DNA from: Paraburkholderia rhizosphaerae | GTDB taxonomy: Bacteria; Pseudomonadota; Gammaproteobacteria; Burkholderiales; Burkholderiaceae | Assembly (NCBI RefSeq): GCF_004366595.1 | Contig: NZ_SORE01000011.1 | Span: 124,001 to 188,000 of the forward strand | Reading direction: 5' to 3' | Length of the DNA: 64,000 bases | Shown here: in pieces, positions 18,936-27,416 of the stretch | Layout: each line of letters begins with the position of its first letter | How positions within the stretch are numbered: the stretch's first letter is position 1 | Made by a program: the position numbers and the translations under genes | Notes under the pieces: generated by a model | Database searches by the model: none | The model's input: only the letters and a program-made list of their open reading frames with translations | What the model was told of the DNA's origin: nothing

Positions 18936-19214
18936 GTTGATTGATCACCGGGTGCCTCAAGGACGTCGTCGCGACGGATCTCGGAAAGCGGACAAATCTC
19001 GCACAACTGACTAGTTCCACGCAGGCCTTTGCGTAGGTGCGCAACTTTGGCAGGCACGGGAGGCATGGGATATGGCACCGGGAGCGCATTCCATTCTACG
19101 ATGAACGCGGACGACAGGAACAGTCTCGTCCAGGAAGGAGCAGTAAGTCTTGTCGATCCGGTGCATCTCAAATCTTGGGGCCCAGTAAGGGACGGCGAGT
19201 AGGGTTGCGCAGCA

Positions 19215-19577
19215 TTACACTAACGAGGAGATCGTGATGAACAAGCCGTACGTCAATGTGAAAGCGATCCTCGAGGTGTTGCGCATGGCCCGTCGCGGGA
19301 AACTCAAGCGACCCGGGTGCGGCAGATTCTCTGCCTTGGCTGGCCGGGTTCCGTGCGCGCGAACTCCGCTGGCGCACGCGCCGAATTTGTTGATCCCGCT
19401 TCCGCTTTGCCATACATGTCTTCCTCGTTCGGACAGTTCGCCGCAACTGTGCTCGGCGTCGGCCTCACTCCCCTCGATCGCCATTTCACCGCCTGCCTGT
19501 TCCTGCGCCCTTTGCTTCTGCTTATGTCTCGCCGCGACGACTGCGTCGTGCGACCTGCCTGCGTAATTCAAGGTCAT
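19215..19577 (-). CDS. Possible small protein with strong ribosome-binding site (120 aa)
   Basis: The ATG at 19577 is preceded by GAAGGAGGAACAAG, one of the best ribosome-binding sites in the window, which is the main reason to list it. The first 45 residues (starting MTLNYAGRSHDAVVAARHKQ) are a plausible charged helix with an acidic stretch EGSEADAEH. The remainder is antisense to the pseudogene at 19237-19393 and looks less protein-like, so the gene may be frameshifted after about residue 45. No known domain. Confidence 0.35.
   Translation of the reverse strand: MTLNYAGRSHDAVVAARHKQKQRAQEQAGGEMAIEGSEADAEHSCGELSERGRHVWQSGSGINKFGACASGVRAHGTRPAKAENLPHPGRLSFPRRAMRNTSRIAFTLTYGLFITISSLV
19237..19393 (+). 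pseudogene. Frameshifted second copy of the MNRPYINV-family gene
   Basis: GAGGAGATCGTG precedes the ATG exactly as in the intact gene at 15849-16067. The frame begins MNKPYVNVKAILEVLR; after about 25 codons the similarity moves to another frame, where ADSLPWLAGFRARE aligns with the intact copy before a stop at 19391-19393. A one-base shift near 19315 explains this. It is on the opposite strand to the intact copy. Confidence 0.6.
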
Positions 19578-19616
19578 CTTGTTCCTCCTTCAAAACAGTC
19601 TTGCATCCTGCGGGTG

Positions 19617-19784
19617 TCATTTCCCAGCTGACAATCGCAAACGCTCGCGTAGCCTGTTCAATACGTGATGTTCGTTCAGCCAACGGATCTCCTGTTTCCG
19701 CTGGACGCCGCGCATGTACCTCCGCAGTGATACGGCTAAGATCAGCGCCAGCCCGAAAGCGATGCCCCACATTGCATGCGTCAT
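19617..19784 (-). CDS. Small single-span membrane protein (55 aa)
   Basis: ATG at 19782-19784 with AAAGGGA close upstream. It begins MTHAMWGIAFGLALILAVSL, one transmembrane segment, followed by a strongly basic tail with RRYMRGVQRKQ. This is a common topology for small inner-membrane proteins. Function unknown. Confidence 0.5.
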   Translation of the reverse strand: MTHAMWGIAFGLALILAVSLRRYMRGVQRKQEIRWLNEHHVLNRLRERLRLSAGK

Positions 19785-19891
19785 ACTATCCCTTTCCAAT
19801 CTGTTCCCGAGTTACACCTGGCGACCGATTATGCGGTAAGAAATGTCACTCGTTATCCTTGGCGCTTTCAAAATCCGGATAGCTCAGTCAT

Positions 19892-20122
19892 TCAGTGCTT
19901 ATCGCGCATCCGGTCCCCGATCGGAGACGTATCTGGCCAACGGGCGGCCGGCTCGCGCTCATGTTCCAGCCTGCACGCTGCCGCTGCCGATATCGCGAGG
20001 CACACTACCACCGCGAACACGATACAGGACCGTCTATTGATCGACTCGCGGCACTCTTCCTTGCCGTCGGGTCCACACTTACATATTAGCCTCCCATAGC
20101 AATATGAAAGGTCTTTATTCAC
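19892..20122 (-). CDS. Doubtful small open frame with hydrophobic segment (76 aa)
   Basis: Opens with GTG and includes a hydrophobic run CIVFAVVVCLAISAAAAC that could be a lipoprotein-type signal, followed by a polar tail. The start codon is weak and no ribosome-binding site is clear. Listed at low confidence because the hydrophobic segment is not easily explained otherwise. Confidence 0.25.
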   Translation of the reverse strand: MNKDLSYCYGRLICKCGPDGKEECRESINRRSCIVFAVVVCLAISAAAACRLEHEREPAARWPDTSPIGDRMRDKH

Positions 20123-20562
20123 CGATCTATCGTACTCGTAGCTTTATCCCACACACAGCTTTATCCCACGCACGGATGTTGGATATCGGGACGCAGATGC
20201 GACGCTACCCAGCCTGACCACGGATGACGTCGACAGAGGCGTGGAACGCGATGCGCGACGAGCAGGCCCCGATGCGGGAAAATGAATGGCCTGGTATCAC
20301 GATGCGCACGCTGAGCACCCCGTCACCCGGACACGTGACACATGTTAGACCCTCAAGCAAACAAATCTTCATTTGCGATTTTCAGGAACACCACGATTTC
20401 GGGTAGCAATCGGAAATTGCGCCATGCGCTTCCTCTCCCTGTACTCGGTGATCTTGGTGGCACGTCCGCTTTAAGCGGTCGGCCGATGCCCTGACCGATA
20501 GTTCGAGCTTCTTGAGCACATCAGGATTACACTCGAAGCAGGGAAAATTCTGGAGCAGTACC
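20123..20562. other. Gene-free stretch
   Basis: About 440 bp upstream of the gene at 20563. It contains an imperfect direct repeat (CTTTATCCCACACACA and CTTTATCCCACGCACG near 20142-20176) but no convincing gene. Confidence 0.45.
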
Positions 20563-20880
20563 ATGGTCGAAGCTACCCCCCAAAACACCTTTCTTGGTCT
20601 TCCATTGAGTTCCGAGCACGACGCAGAGGTGAGGCACTACATAAAGAGGAAGAAACTGCGCGGAGCGCCATGGGACACGCCGGAGCTGGAAGCCATGCTG
20701 GATGACATGCTGGTTCCCCCGCGCGAGGAAGACGGAGAATCTGGCGCCACTGTCAACGAGACCAGGTCAGCCACAGAACGCGCGACAGCTTCCGTTGACG
20801 AGGCTATGGAACCCATTGGGGCAAGCGAGGAGCGAAATGCGGCCATGGAAGCCGAAGGAATGAAGGGGCCAAGACCGTAG
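20563..20880 (+). CDS. Conserved small acidic protein (105 aa)
   Basis: ATG at 20563-20565 with TGGAG about ten bases upstream. It begins MVEATPQNTFLGLPLSSEHD; residues 20-50 (DAEVRHYIKRKKLRGAPWDT, then PELEAMLDDML) look folded and conserved, and the C-terminal half is acidic and low in complexity. It has the appearance of a lineage-specific small cytoplasmic protein. Function unknown. Confidence 0.65.
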   Translation: MVEATPQNTFLGLPLSSEHDAEVRHYIKRKKLRGAPWDTPELEAMLDDMLVPPREEDGESGATVNETRSATERATASVDEAMEPIGASEERNAAMEAEGMKGPRP

Positions 20881-21303
20881 AGTCAGGAAGGTCCACCCGT
20901 TTTATTTCGGATTACGTATTGACGTCGCGGGTACATTTCACACAGACAGCGCATTGATAGTCTTACGCTTGCGGTGTGTGACCGTTGCGCGGTTGCGCGG
21001 GGGAAGTCGACTGAAAGGTCTTTGCGATCTGCCTTGCATTGCCGTCGAAAAAGGCGCATTCTCGTCAGACGCAGAGTGCACGCCTTGAGACCCGACTGCT
21101 CCGGTCGGCACGGCGCCCTCAACCTTCACGGTACCGAGACCACTGCGGATATCGTGCCGAAAGCTTCGTGCCTCATTCAGGCCGCGTTTTGCCTGTCTTC
21201 GTTGTCCGCTTGTCGAGCGCTCAAGAAGGTTCTCCCCTCGCTGACAACGACATTCGGTTGCTGAGTCGGCCCTGATATTTTGAATTTTTCCATTGGAAAT
21301 ACC
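20881..21303. other. Gene-free stretch
   Basis: About 420 bp between two rightward small genes. Open frames on both strands have shadow-like composition; nothing else is recognised. Confidence 0.45.
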
Positions 21304-21492
21304 ATGCCCAGGCAACCCAGGACGTACTCAAGCCCCGCCGTCAGGCAAAGCGACTACGTCGTCGAGCAGAAAGCCCGTGAGTCGGCACGGGAAATGGCGG
21401 AAGGCGAGCGGGCGCAAAGGCGACGCGACATGGACGCCCGCATCGATGTCAACGCGGCCAAGTGGCGATATATCTGTCCGGTGAGTGAATGA
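21304..21492 (+). CDS. Small charged protein upstream of DUF1488 gene (62 aa)
   Basis: Begins MPRQPRTYSSPAVRQSDYVV and is mostly a charged helix rich in Arg, Glu and Ala. Its stop overlaps the start of the DUF1488 gene (ATGA at 21489-21492), which indicates translational coupling and supports it as a real gene. No domain recognised. Confidence 0.6.
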   Translation: MPRQPRTYSSPAVRQSDYVVEQKARESAREMAEGERAQRRRDMDARIDVNAAKWRYICPVSE

Positions 21493-21752
21493 AAAAACAG
21501 TGCGTGCTCAACTTTCCCAATCCCAGTCGCATCTACGACGCATCCAGACACTGTGTGTGCTTCTGGGGCCATGACAATGCGCGCGAGGTTGTCTTTCTGG
21601 TCGACGATGCGATGTTGACGAAGCTGAACCCCGACATGGGTCCTGACGAGTCCGCGCTGCTTGCGACCTTCGACCACAACCGCGACCGAATCCTGGGACT
21701 GGCCAGAACCCTTTATAAGGGTGGTCCCGCGACCAGATACACAATTTCGTGA
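21489..21752 (+). CDS. DUF1488-family protein (87 aa)
   Basis: Small beta-rich protein with the DUF1488 pattern: LNFPNPSRIYDASRHCVCFW near the N-terminus, then GHDNAREVVFLVDDAML and a final helix DRILGLARTLY. The length matches the family. Members are common in Burkholderia and rhizobia, often in clusters of small stress or plasmid genes; the function is not established. Translationally coupled to the preceding gene. Confidence 0.8.
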   Translation: MKKQCVLNFPNPSRIYDASRHCVCFWGHDNAREVVFLVDDAMLTKLNPDMGPDESALLATFDHNRDRILGLARTLYKGGPATRYTIS

Positions 21753-22100
21753 ACAGAGGGCCTATCGCCACCTGTACCCCTGCACCTTTCTGCTGACGCG
21801 GGACGGGCCGCCGACAGTCGTCGCTGCTTACGTCGTTCCGGACGGGTTGCCATCCAGTTTGGCTGGTTTTGTAACTGAGTACGCGATGGCGATATATTGC
21901 TCCCCGCTGCTGCACTCACGAAATGCTTCGGAGCTTCGCGCCCGACCCACAACGGGTATTTGCCGGGACCTCGATTTGGGGACGGCACCTGCATGGCCTC
22001 CATGCATCCGCTCATCGGGGAACCGAGCACACGATTGCGTACAACCATCAGGACCGGAGTCGAGCACAAGGCTTGATTCTTCAACCGGCGGAGTCTGTCG
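21753..22100. other. Gene-free stretch
   Basis: About 350 bp between the DUF1488 gene and the YRGxE paralogue; no convincing gene, terminator or repeat. Confidence 0.4.
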
Positions 22101-22361
22101 ATGTATCGGATGATTCCCTATAGAGGGTTTGAGATTCACGTCACATTGACTCTTTCCGCGGAGGACATGTACGAGGTAACGATGCAGATTAAAGGCGGTA
22201 CCAACTTCGGCATCATCGGCGACGGTGCAAACGCAATCCAGCTTCGCCATGGCCCCTTTACCAGGCGCTGGGCTTACCTGGTCGCGGAAGTCGCAGGGCA
22301 GGCAGCAATTGACGTGCTTTTGGGATCTTCAATCGATACAAACAGCTCACCATTGAAGTGA
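22101..22361 (+). CDS. Small protein of the YRGxE family, copy 2 (86 aa)
   Basis: Paralogue of the protein at 17498-17731: MYRMIPYRGFEIHVTL, SAEDMYEVTMQIKGG, HGPFTRRW and AGQAAIDVLL line up without gaps over about 75 residues. The two copies face opposite directions about 4.4 kb apart, so they are a diverged duplication rather than a recent repeat. Function unknown. Confidence 0.75.
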   Translation: MYRMIPYRGFEIHVTLTLSAEDMYEVTMQIKGGTNFGIIGDGANAIQLRHGPFTRRWAYLVAEVAGQAAIDVLLGSSIDTNSSPLK

Positions 22362-22552
22362 GTTCTTCCCTCTCTCTCCGATAGCCTGCAACGTTTGCCG
22401 CATCGTAGGGGGCCAGGCGCATCCGGCCGATTTGCGCTTGCCTCAGTCGCTTGAATGATAGCAAGCGCGCACCGCCCGATACCACTCGAGCTTCACGGTG
22501 TGGGAATGGTACGGGTCGCAATCCCTGCGTGCCTGGTCGAGTGACATGAGCG

Positions 22553-22810
22553 TTAATTCGAGGATCCAACGACCTTGGCCAGGTCCCGCTCTTTTCCCTT
22601 GATGCTTTCGATCAAGAATTTTCTCACTTCGAAAAGGTCCTTGAGTGCCTGCTCTGCCATAGCGAGAACGTCTTGCATCGGTAGTGTGTCAGAGCCGCCC
22701 ACGAGCGATGTCTGAATCATGTCACGCACCGTGCTAATGCTGAGTTCCGCCCGAATGATCCGGTTCTCAGTTACGGTCAGACTGTGACGTTGCTGCGCGA
22801 TCGTAAGCAC
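22553..22810 (-). CDS. Small helical protein (85 aa)
   Basis: GTG start at 22808-22810 with CCGGAG upstream. All-helical prediction: MLTIAQQRHSLTVTENRIIR, then PMQDVLAMAEQALKDLFEVRK and a lysine-rich C-terminus. Looks like a genuine cytoplasmic small protein. No family recognised. Confidence 0.6.
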   Translation of the reverse strand: MLTIAQQRHSLTVTENRIIRAELSISTVRDMIQTSLVGGSDTLPMQDVLAMAEQALKDLFEVRKFLIESIKGKERDLAKVVGSSN

Positions 22811-22972
22811 ATGTATCTCCGGTGCGTCTCGTCATGCGTTATCGCGTTTAGCACAGGTCGGTGCATAGCCGGAGACGAGCAACCTCAGCTCACTTCCAGC
22901 GACCTGAACTGCAGTGCGAAGAACTTGCTTGTCGTGAGAGTACACGCCGTCGGAACGATGCCGCGCCGCCCT

Positions 22973-23265
22973 TCAGGGCCTGCTGGAACCAGCTTTTCCG
23001 GTTCCTCGCTTCCCAGCGATTACGGGCGAGGCGATATCGTCTCTGTTTTCGTGGACGGTCAGGATCACATGAGGTCGCATACCGCGTCTGGCCATTTCCT
23101 CGCTGACCTGATTCCTTGCTTCGGCTTTCTGTATGGAATCGCTTCGACGTCTTGCTCATCACTTTCGGGTGCCATCGGCATACCATCATCCGTCGCGTTC
23201 TGTGCAGCCTCTCTGCGCCTCCTGCTTTCTGCCAGCTCTTCCGCATGTACCTGGTCAACCTTCAT
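22973..23265 (-). pseudogene. Small gene with probable frameshift
   Basis: An ATG at 23265 with GGAG upstream begins MKVDQVHAEELAESRRRREA. After about 45 codons that frame becomes unlike protein, while another frame continues well as EARNQVSEEMARRGMRPHVI and LTVHENRDDIASPV to a stop at 22973-22975. A single-base shift near 23130 would join them into one protein of about 97 residues. No domain recognised; a sequencing error is also possible. Confidence 0.45.
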
Positions 23266-23373
23266 GATGCACTCCTGCTGTGAGAAAAACTGGTTCGGCC
23301 CCGATAGTCGAGACGGCGCGACACGTCGTGACGTCGCGCTTGCTTCCTGCCATTTGTCGTCGCGCGAACGGTG

Positions 23374-23823
23374 TCAGGCGTCCACGAAAACCCGTTGGGA
23401 AACGGGCAAACAGCACAACTGCCCGTCGTACCGGCTCGAAAGTTCGTGTACGGCAGCCAGGGTGATGAACGCGGAGCGCGTCATATGACGTTCTCTTGCC
23501 GCCCGATCCACTTGCTGCAGCAAACTTTCGAGCAGATCAAACTGAACGTCCGCGGCTTTCGAGGTAATCCGCGCGAGATTGATGTCGACAAACATCCAGA
23601 TGCCCTCCCCATCGTCCAGATCGAGCGAATGCAACTCCGACGCGCTGCACGTCGGAGCGGGGATGAGTTGCTCACTCCGGTCGTACATCAATACGACGGC
23701 CCTCGTCGCGTTGCGCAGCAGTTCGGCGAACGAATCTCCGCGTGCTTCGGCGCTCGGAAAGTCAGGAAAACTGCCGCGAAAGCCGAATTCGTCCTCGCGG
23801 CAAACATAAAAGGGATACTGCAT
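23374..23823 (-). CDS. HicB-family antitoxin-like protein (149 aa)
   Basis: The N-terminal 60 residues follow the HicB fold: MQYPFYVCREDEFGFRGSFP, DFPSAEARGDSFAELLRNAT. A middle strand pair contains WMFVDINLARI, and a C-terminal ribbon-helix-helix-like part contains DRAARERHMTRSAFI. HicB proteins neutralise HicA mRNA-interferase toxins and repress their own operon. No HicA gene (about 60 residues with a GSHxxY-type motif) is visible on either side, so it is a solitary HicB or regulator. Confidence 0.75.
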   Translation of the reverse strand: MQYPFYVCREDEFGFRGSFPDFPSAEARGDSFAELLRNATRAVVLMYDRSEQLIPAPTCSASELHSLDLDDGEGIWMFVDINLARITSKAADVQFDLLESLLQQVDRAARERHMTRSAFITLAAVHELSSRYDGQLCCLPVSQRVFVDA

Positions 23824-23862
23824 ACTGGCCCACTGGGTTTGGGACTGACTGGCATTTGGCTG

Positions 23863-24135
23863 TCAGAGCTCGGATGCCTGAACCTTGCCGTCAACGATGT
23901 CTTTGCCGAACTGCATGGCGAGCTCGATGGCATCACGCTCGTTCGTGGGACTGGCGCCGCCGAACAACGTCGAATAGCGGCGCAAGCTCGCTCCTGTGGA
24001 CGGGATAGCGTCAATTCCCACGACGGATGAGAACCGGCGTGCCCCTTTGGCATAGGGGTCGCGATGCAGCGGAAATTCCTGGTGAGAGTAAGCGCGCAGC
24101 TCGTACCCTCGGTATTCAATGGTCGGAATGGTCAT
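23863..24135 (-). CDS. Small YRGYEL-containing protein (90 aa)
   Basis: The ATG at 24133-24135 gives MTIPTIEYRGYELRAYSHQE, again with Y-R-G-x-E near the N-terminus, followed by DPYAKGARRFSSVV and a C-terminal helix DAIELAMQFGKDIVDG. This is a third architecture-related member of the small protein group in this cargo. A longer TTG-started form to 24156 is possible. Function unknown. Confidence 0.65.
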   Translation of the reverse strand: MTIPTIEYRGYELRAYSHQEFPLHRDPYAKGARRFSSVVGIDAIPSTGASLRRYSTLFGGASPTNERDAIELAMQFGKDIVDGKVQASEL

Positions 24136-24275
24136 GATGACGGGCTCTTCAATCAAAACTGGCCGTCATTGAACTGCTCGTATCCGGATGCGAGAAGGCG
24201 GTCAGGAATATTTGGATGTTTTCACGATGCGCCCAATGCGATAGCAAAGCAACTGAAATCGTGATGGTACAAAAA

Positions 24276-24303
24276 AGAAGCCGGCGTTTGGCCGGCCTCT
24301 CTT
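24276..24303 (-). terminator. Rho-independent terminator, minus strand, without an obvious gene
   Basis: Reading leftwards, AGGCCGGC, loop CAAAC and GCCGGCTT are followed by a run of T (the plus strand has CAAAAAAG before the hairpin). It would end a leftward transcript entering from above 24.3 kb, but no intact leftward gene is seen there, only the decayed integrase on the other strand. Confidence 0.6.
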
Positions 24304-24533
24304 CATCAGGCGGGGAGACCGCCAGACAACCTGCTCGTGCAGGAGGTCATTCTCGTGTGCGCGCGCAACATGCGCCTCATTGACGACTATATCCCTATCC
24401 TGCGAGATGTGCAGTGGTTTCGAAGAGTTTGACGGCCGGATGGTAACGGGGGACGGCTGGATCTGTCGTTCGCATGCTTGCAATCGGTGGGAAAATGCGT
24501 CACACCCCGCTGCCCGTTCCCGTTCCTGATGAG

Positions 24534-24957
24534 ATCCCACCCGGCTTTCCCGGCACCGATGAGCTCGCCGTGCTGCGCGCGTAATGCGTGGGCCTCGCCG
24601 TATGGGCGGCCGTCGAGCGCTATTTGCCCTCCTCGCCGGGCGGCGGGCGATCCGGGCGCGGCGTGCTTGGGCACATCCCGCACAAACTGATCGCCGTTGC
24701 GCACGCGTCCCATCGCAACGATCTTGCGGCGCTCTTTCGACCATCCAGCAGATGAACGGCAACAGCGCGAAATCGGTCGCACAGGCGATCGACATCCGCG
24801 CACCGCGTGCCCGCCGAAGGCGCGGATGGCCGACGACATCGCGCAGCGGTTCGCACCGCGCGCGGCGCGCCTGCTCGACACAACCCAGCACGACCCACGC
24901 GGACCTGACCGTACGCATTCCGCATCGTCGTGCACGCAGGCCTTTCTGGCGTATTGA
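24534..24957 (+). pseudogene. Decayed N-terminal copy of the tyrosine recombinase
   Basis: In one plus frame PGFPGTDELAVLRA, a stop, then AAVERYLPSS, RGVLGHIPHKLIAVAHASHR and NDLAALFDHP match the first 80 residues of the intact recombinase that starts at 25046. Further on, MADDIAQRFAPRAARLL aligns with IADMVDLWLPARIAAAL. After a frameshift, ADLTVRIPHRR aligns with ADLTVRIPRRR. The copy stops about 90 bp before the intact gene and lacks the catalytic domain. Confidence 0.65.
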
Positions 24958-24995
24958 CCTCAGATTTTCCGCAGAAATACGGAGCGAAACGCGTC

Positions 24996-25023
24996 CAACA
25001 AGATAAATCCTATTATCAGTCCA
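24996..25023. promoter_or_regulatory. dif-like recombination site upstream of the integrase
   Basis: GATAA, a 6-base spacer ATCCTA and TTATC form an inverted repeat at 25002-25017, 23 bp before the recombinase start. Spacing and arm sequence resemble the XerCD/dif core (arms of ATAA and TTAT around six central bases). The homologous recombinase module at 59-62 kb has a similar but perfect site at 59029-59056. Confidence 0.5.
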
Positions 25024-25045
25024 TCATCAATCTTCGTCTAAACTG

Positions 25046-26740
25046 GTGGACATGAAAACGCGTGACACCGACGAAACTGTCCTGGGCTTCCCCGACGAGG
25101 CGGAGCTCGCCGCGTTGCGCGGCTGGTACGCCGGGCTGGACGCACGGACTGCCGTGGCCCGCTATCTGGGCGACCGGAGAGCCGTCGGCGCGTCCTCGCG
25201 TGGCGTGCTGGGCCGGATTCGCCGGCTGCTCATCGCGTACGCGCAGGTTCGCCATCGCGCGGATCTGGCGGGCGTCTTCGTCGATCGACCGACGAAAGCA
25301 TCGGCAAGTCGGGTAAATGGCGCAATCGAGACGCTGCGCAATCTGACGGTGCCCGCACCGCTGATCGCTGATATGGTCGACCTGTGGCTTCCCGCTCGCA
25401 TCGCCGCGGCCCTGCATGCCCACGGCATCCGGACGCTCGCTGACCTGACCGTGCGGATTCCGCGCCGGCGGCGCTGGTGGTTGGCCATCGACGGACTCGG
25501 TACCGCCGGTGCGCGCCAGATCGAAGCGTTTTTCGCCGCCCATCCCGCCCTGACCCAACGCGCACGCGCGCTGATTGCCGCGACGCCGGTGAGCAGCATC
25601 GTGCCGTGGGAGCAATTGCGCGTGCCACACGAGGTTGACGGCTCGCGCGGGCAGTTTCGTGCGCCGAAGGACGCCTGCCTGCTGAAAGCGTCCAACGACT
25701 ATGAAGCGGTTCGATCGTGGCTGTCGCTGCACGAGTCGGCTGCGACGCAGCGTGCTTACCGCAAGGAAGCCGAGCGCCTGATCCTGTGGGCGATCGTCGA
25801 GCGCGACTGCGCACTGTCGTCGCTCACCACCGACGATGCAATCGCGTACCGGAGCTTCCTGCGCCGGCCGACGCCGCGCGAACGCTGGATCGGACCGTCG
25901 CGGCTGCGACGCAGTGTCGAATGGCGCCCGTTCACCGGTCCGCTGTCGCCCCGCTCGGCGGCGTACGCGCTGAACGTCCTGTCGGCGATGTTTCGCTGGC
26001 TGGTCGAGCAACGCTACGTGCTCGCAAATCCGTTCGCCGGCGTCAAGGTCAGAAGCCACGTAGAGCCCGCGGGACTGGACGCGTCCCGCGGCTTCTCCGA
26101 GGGCGAGTGGCTGCTGATCCGCACGCTAGCCGACGGCCTCGAGTGGTCGTATGGCTGGAGCGAGGCAGCCGCGCAGCGCCTGCGGTTCCTGCTGGACTTC
26201 GGCTACGCGACCGGCCTGCGCGCGAGCGAACTGGTGAGCGCGACACTCGGCGATATCCGTCGTGACGAACACGGCGATCACTGGCTGCACGTACTCGGCA
26301 AAGGTAGGAAGCCGGGCAAGGTGGCGCTGCCGTCGCTGGCCCGAACCGCGCTGGATCAATATCTCATCCAGCGCAGCCTGCCAGTCACACCGGAGCGCTG
26401 GAATCCGGCAACACCACTCGTCGCAAGTCTCGAGGAGGATGGAGCGCGCATCGAAAGCACACGACTCTGGCGCGTGCTGCACCGGTTCTTCGTGCTGGCG
26501 GCCGACGCGATCCAGGGCGAACGGCCCGCGACCGCCGAAAAGCTGAAGCGTGCGAGCCCACACTGGATGCGACACACACATGCGTCGCACGCGCTCGCGC
26601 GTGGCGCCGAACTGATCATGGTGCGGGACAACCTGCGGCACGCGTCGATCTCGACGACATCGACCTATCTTCACAGCGAGGAAGTGCAGCGAGCCCGCCA
26701 GTTCGATGAGGCATTTCGTTCACGGGATCACAAGCGGTAG
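25046..26740 (+). CDS. Large tyrosine recombinase / phage-type integrase (564 aa)
   Basis: An N-terminal region of about 190 residues (with ADLTVRIPRRRRWWLAI) resembles the DUF3701-type N-terminus of Burkholderia integrases. It is followed by a SAM-like core-binding domain (AYRKEAERLILWAIVERD) and the catalytic domain. Catalytic residues: Arg in ATGLRASEL, Lys in LGKGRKPGK, HxxR in HWMRHTHASHA, His in LRHASISTTS, and the nucleophilic Tyr in TYLHSEE. GTG 25046 or ATG 25052 may be the start. It converges with tniQ and may be cargo or a resolution enzyme of Tn1. Confidence 0.88.
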   Translation: MDMKTRDTDETVLGFPDEAELAALRGWYAGLDARTAVARYLGDRRAVGASSRGVLGRIRRLLIAYAQVRHRADLAGVFVDRPTKASASRVNGAIETLRNLTVPAPLIADMVDLWLPARIAAALHAHGIRTLADLTVRIPRRRRWWLAIDGLGTAGARQIEAFFAAHPALTQRARALIAATPVSSIVPWEQLRVPHEVDGSRGQFRAPKDACLLKASNDYEAVRSWLSLHESAATQRAYRKEAERLILWAIVERDCALSSLTTDDAIAYRSFLRRPTPRERWIGPSRLRRSVEWRPFTGPLSPRSAAYALNVLSAMFRWLVEQRYVLANPFAGVKVRSHVEPAGLDASRGFSEGEWLLIRTLADGLEWSYGWSEAAAQRLRFLLDFGYATGLRASELVSATLGDIRRDEHGDHWLHVLGKGRKPGKVALPSLARTALDQYLIQRSLPVTPERWNPATPLVASLEEDGARIESTRLWRVLHRFFVLAADAIQGERPATAEKLKRASPHWMRHTHASHALARGAELIMVRDNLRHASISTTSTYLHSEEVQRARQFDEAFRSRDHKR

Positions 26741-26786
26741 CACGCGACGCCCCTATGGCATTTTCGTCATAACCATCGCGCGATGG

Positions 26787-27416
26787 TCAACCCAGGTGAC
26801 GCTCGAAGTACCGGCGTGTGAATGCCTTGCGATGCTCGGCTTTCATCAAGGGTGTGCCTGGCGTCCAGCCCTGACCGCCATAGCTTGCGCGGCACGATGC
26901 ACAGCGATATGGCGCTTCGAGCAGCCGCACGCTGACCCGATACGGTGCTTCGTATCCGCATCTCCGACATTCAGTTTCGAGTGCCCGATGATGGGCAGGA
27001 CACGCACGGATGCTTTCCATCTGATGGAGCACGCTGTGATAACCGTGCGTCATGCAGCGCCGGCAGTGGCGAAAGACGTTGCTGTAACGTCGCCGCTGCG
27101 AGGGCTGCAGCAATGCCATTTGCAGCGTTGCGACCGGCACCAGAAGGTTCTCCCGCAACCGGTTGATATCGACCTCGCCCAGTTCGGGAACAATGCCCTC
27201 ATACGGGTCGATGTCCGGTCTCGCCAGTCGCGCGACAGTATGCCCGGGCGCACCGTTTGCCCGCTCGAATTTCCACAGGATCGAGACGAGTGACTCGCAG
27301 GGATCGAGCCACTTCCTGCTGAACACGTAGCCCAGCGCGGGCGTCAGCTTGCGTTCGTCGAGTGTGAGGATCGGAAAACTCAGCGGCCGCGGCGACGCGA
27401 CGCTACGCGGCGGCAA
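26787..27416 (-). CDS. tniQ: TniQ/TnsD-like target-selection protein
   Basis: About 210 residues. The N-terminal half (LTLDERKLTPALGYVFSRKW, PCESLVSILWKFERANG) follows the TniQ domain. The C-terminal half has zinc-ribbon CxxC pairs: CRRCMTHGYH, then CPAHHRALETECRRC and CASC. TniQ proteins connect the TnsC ATPase to a chosen target. It is short compared with TnsD (about 500 residues), in the range of Tn5053-type TniQ. The start is uncertain; TTG 27414-27416 overlaps the corrected end of tnsC. It is the last gene of the leftward tns operon. Confidence 0.8.
   Translation of the reverse strand: MPPRSVASPRPLSFPILTLDERKLTPALGYVFSRKWLDPCESLVSILWKFERANGAPGHTVARLARPDIDPYEGIVPELGEVDINRLRENLLVPVATLQMALLQPSQRRRYSNVFRHCRRCMTHGYHSVLHQMESIRACPAHHRALETECRRCGYEAPYRVSVRLLEAPYRCASCRASYGGQGWTPGTPLMKAEHRKAFTRRYFERHLG

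Noticed and set aside
23374..23823. A complete HicAB toxin-antitoxin pair
   Set aside because: Only the HicB-like part is present; no HicA-sized frame with the expected histidine motif lies on either side.
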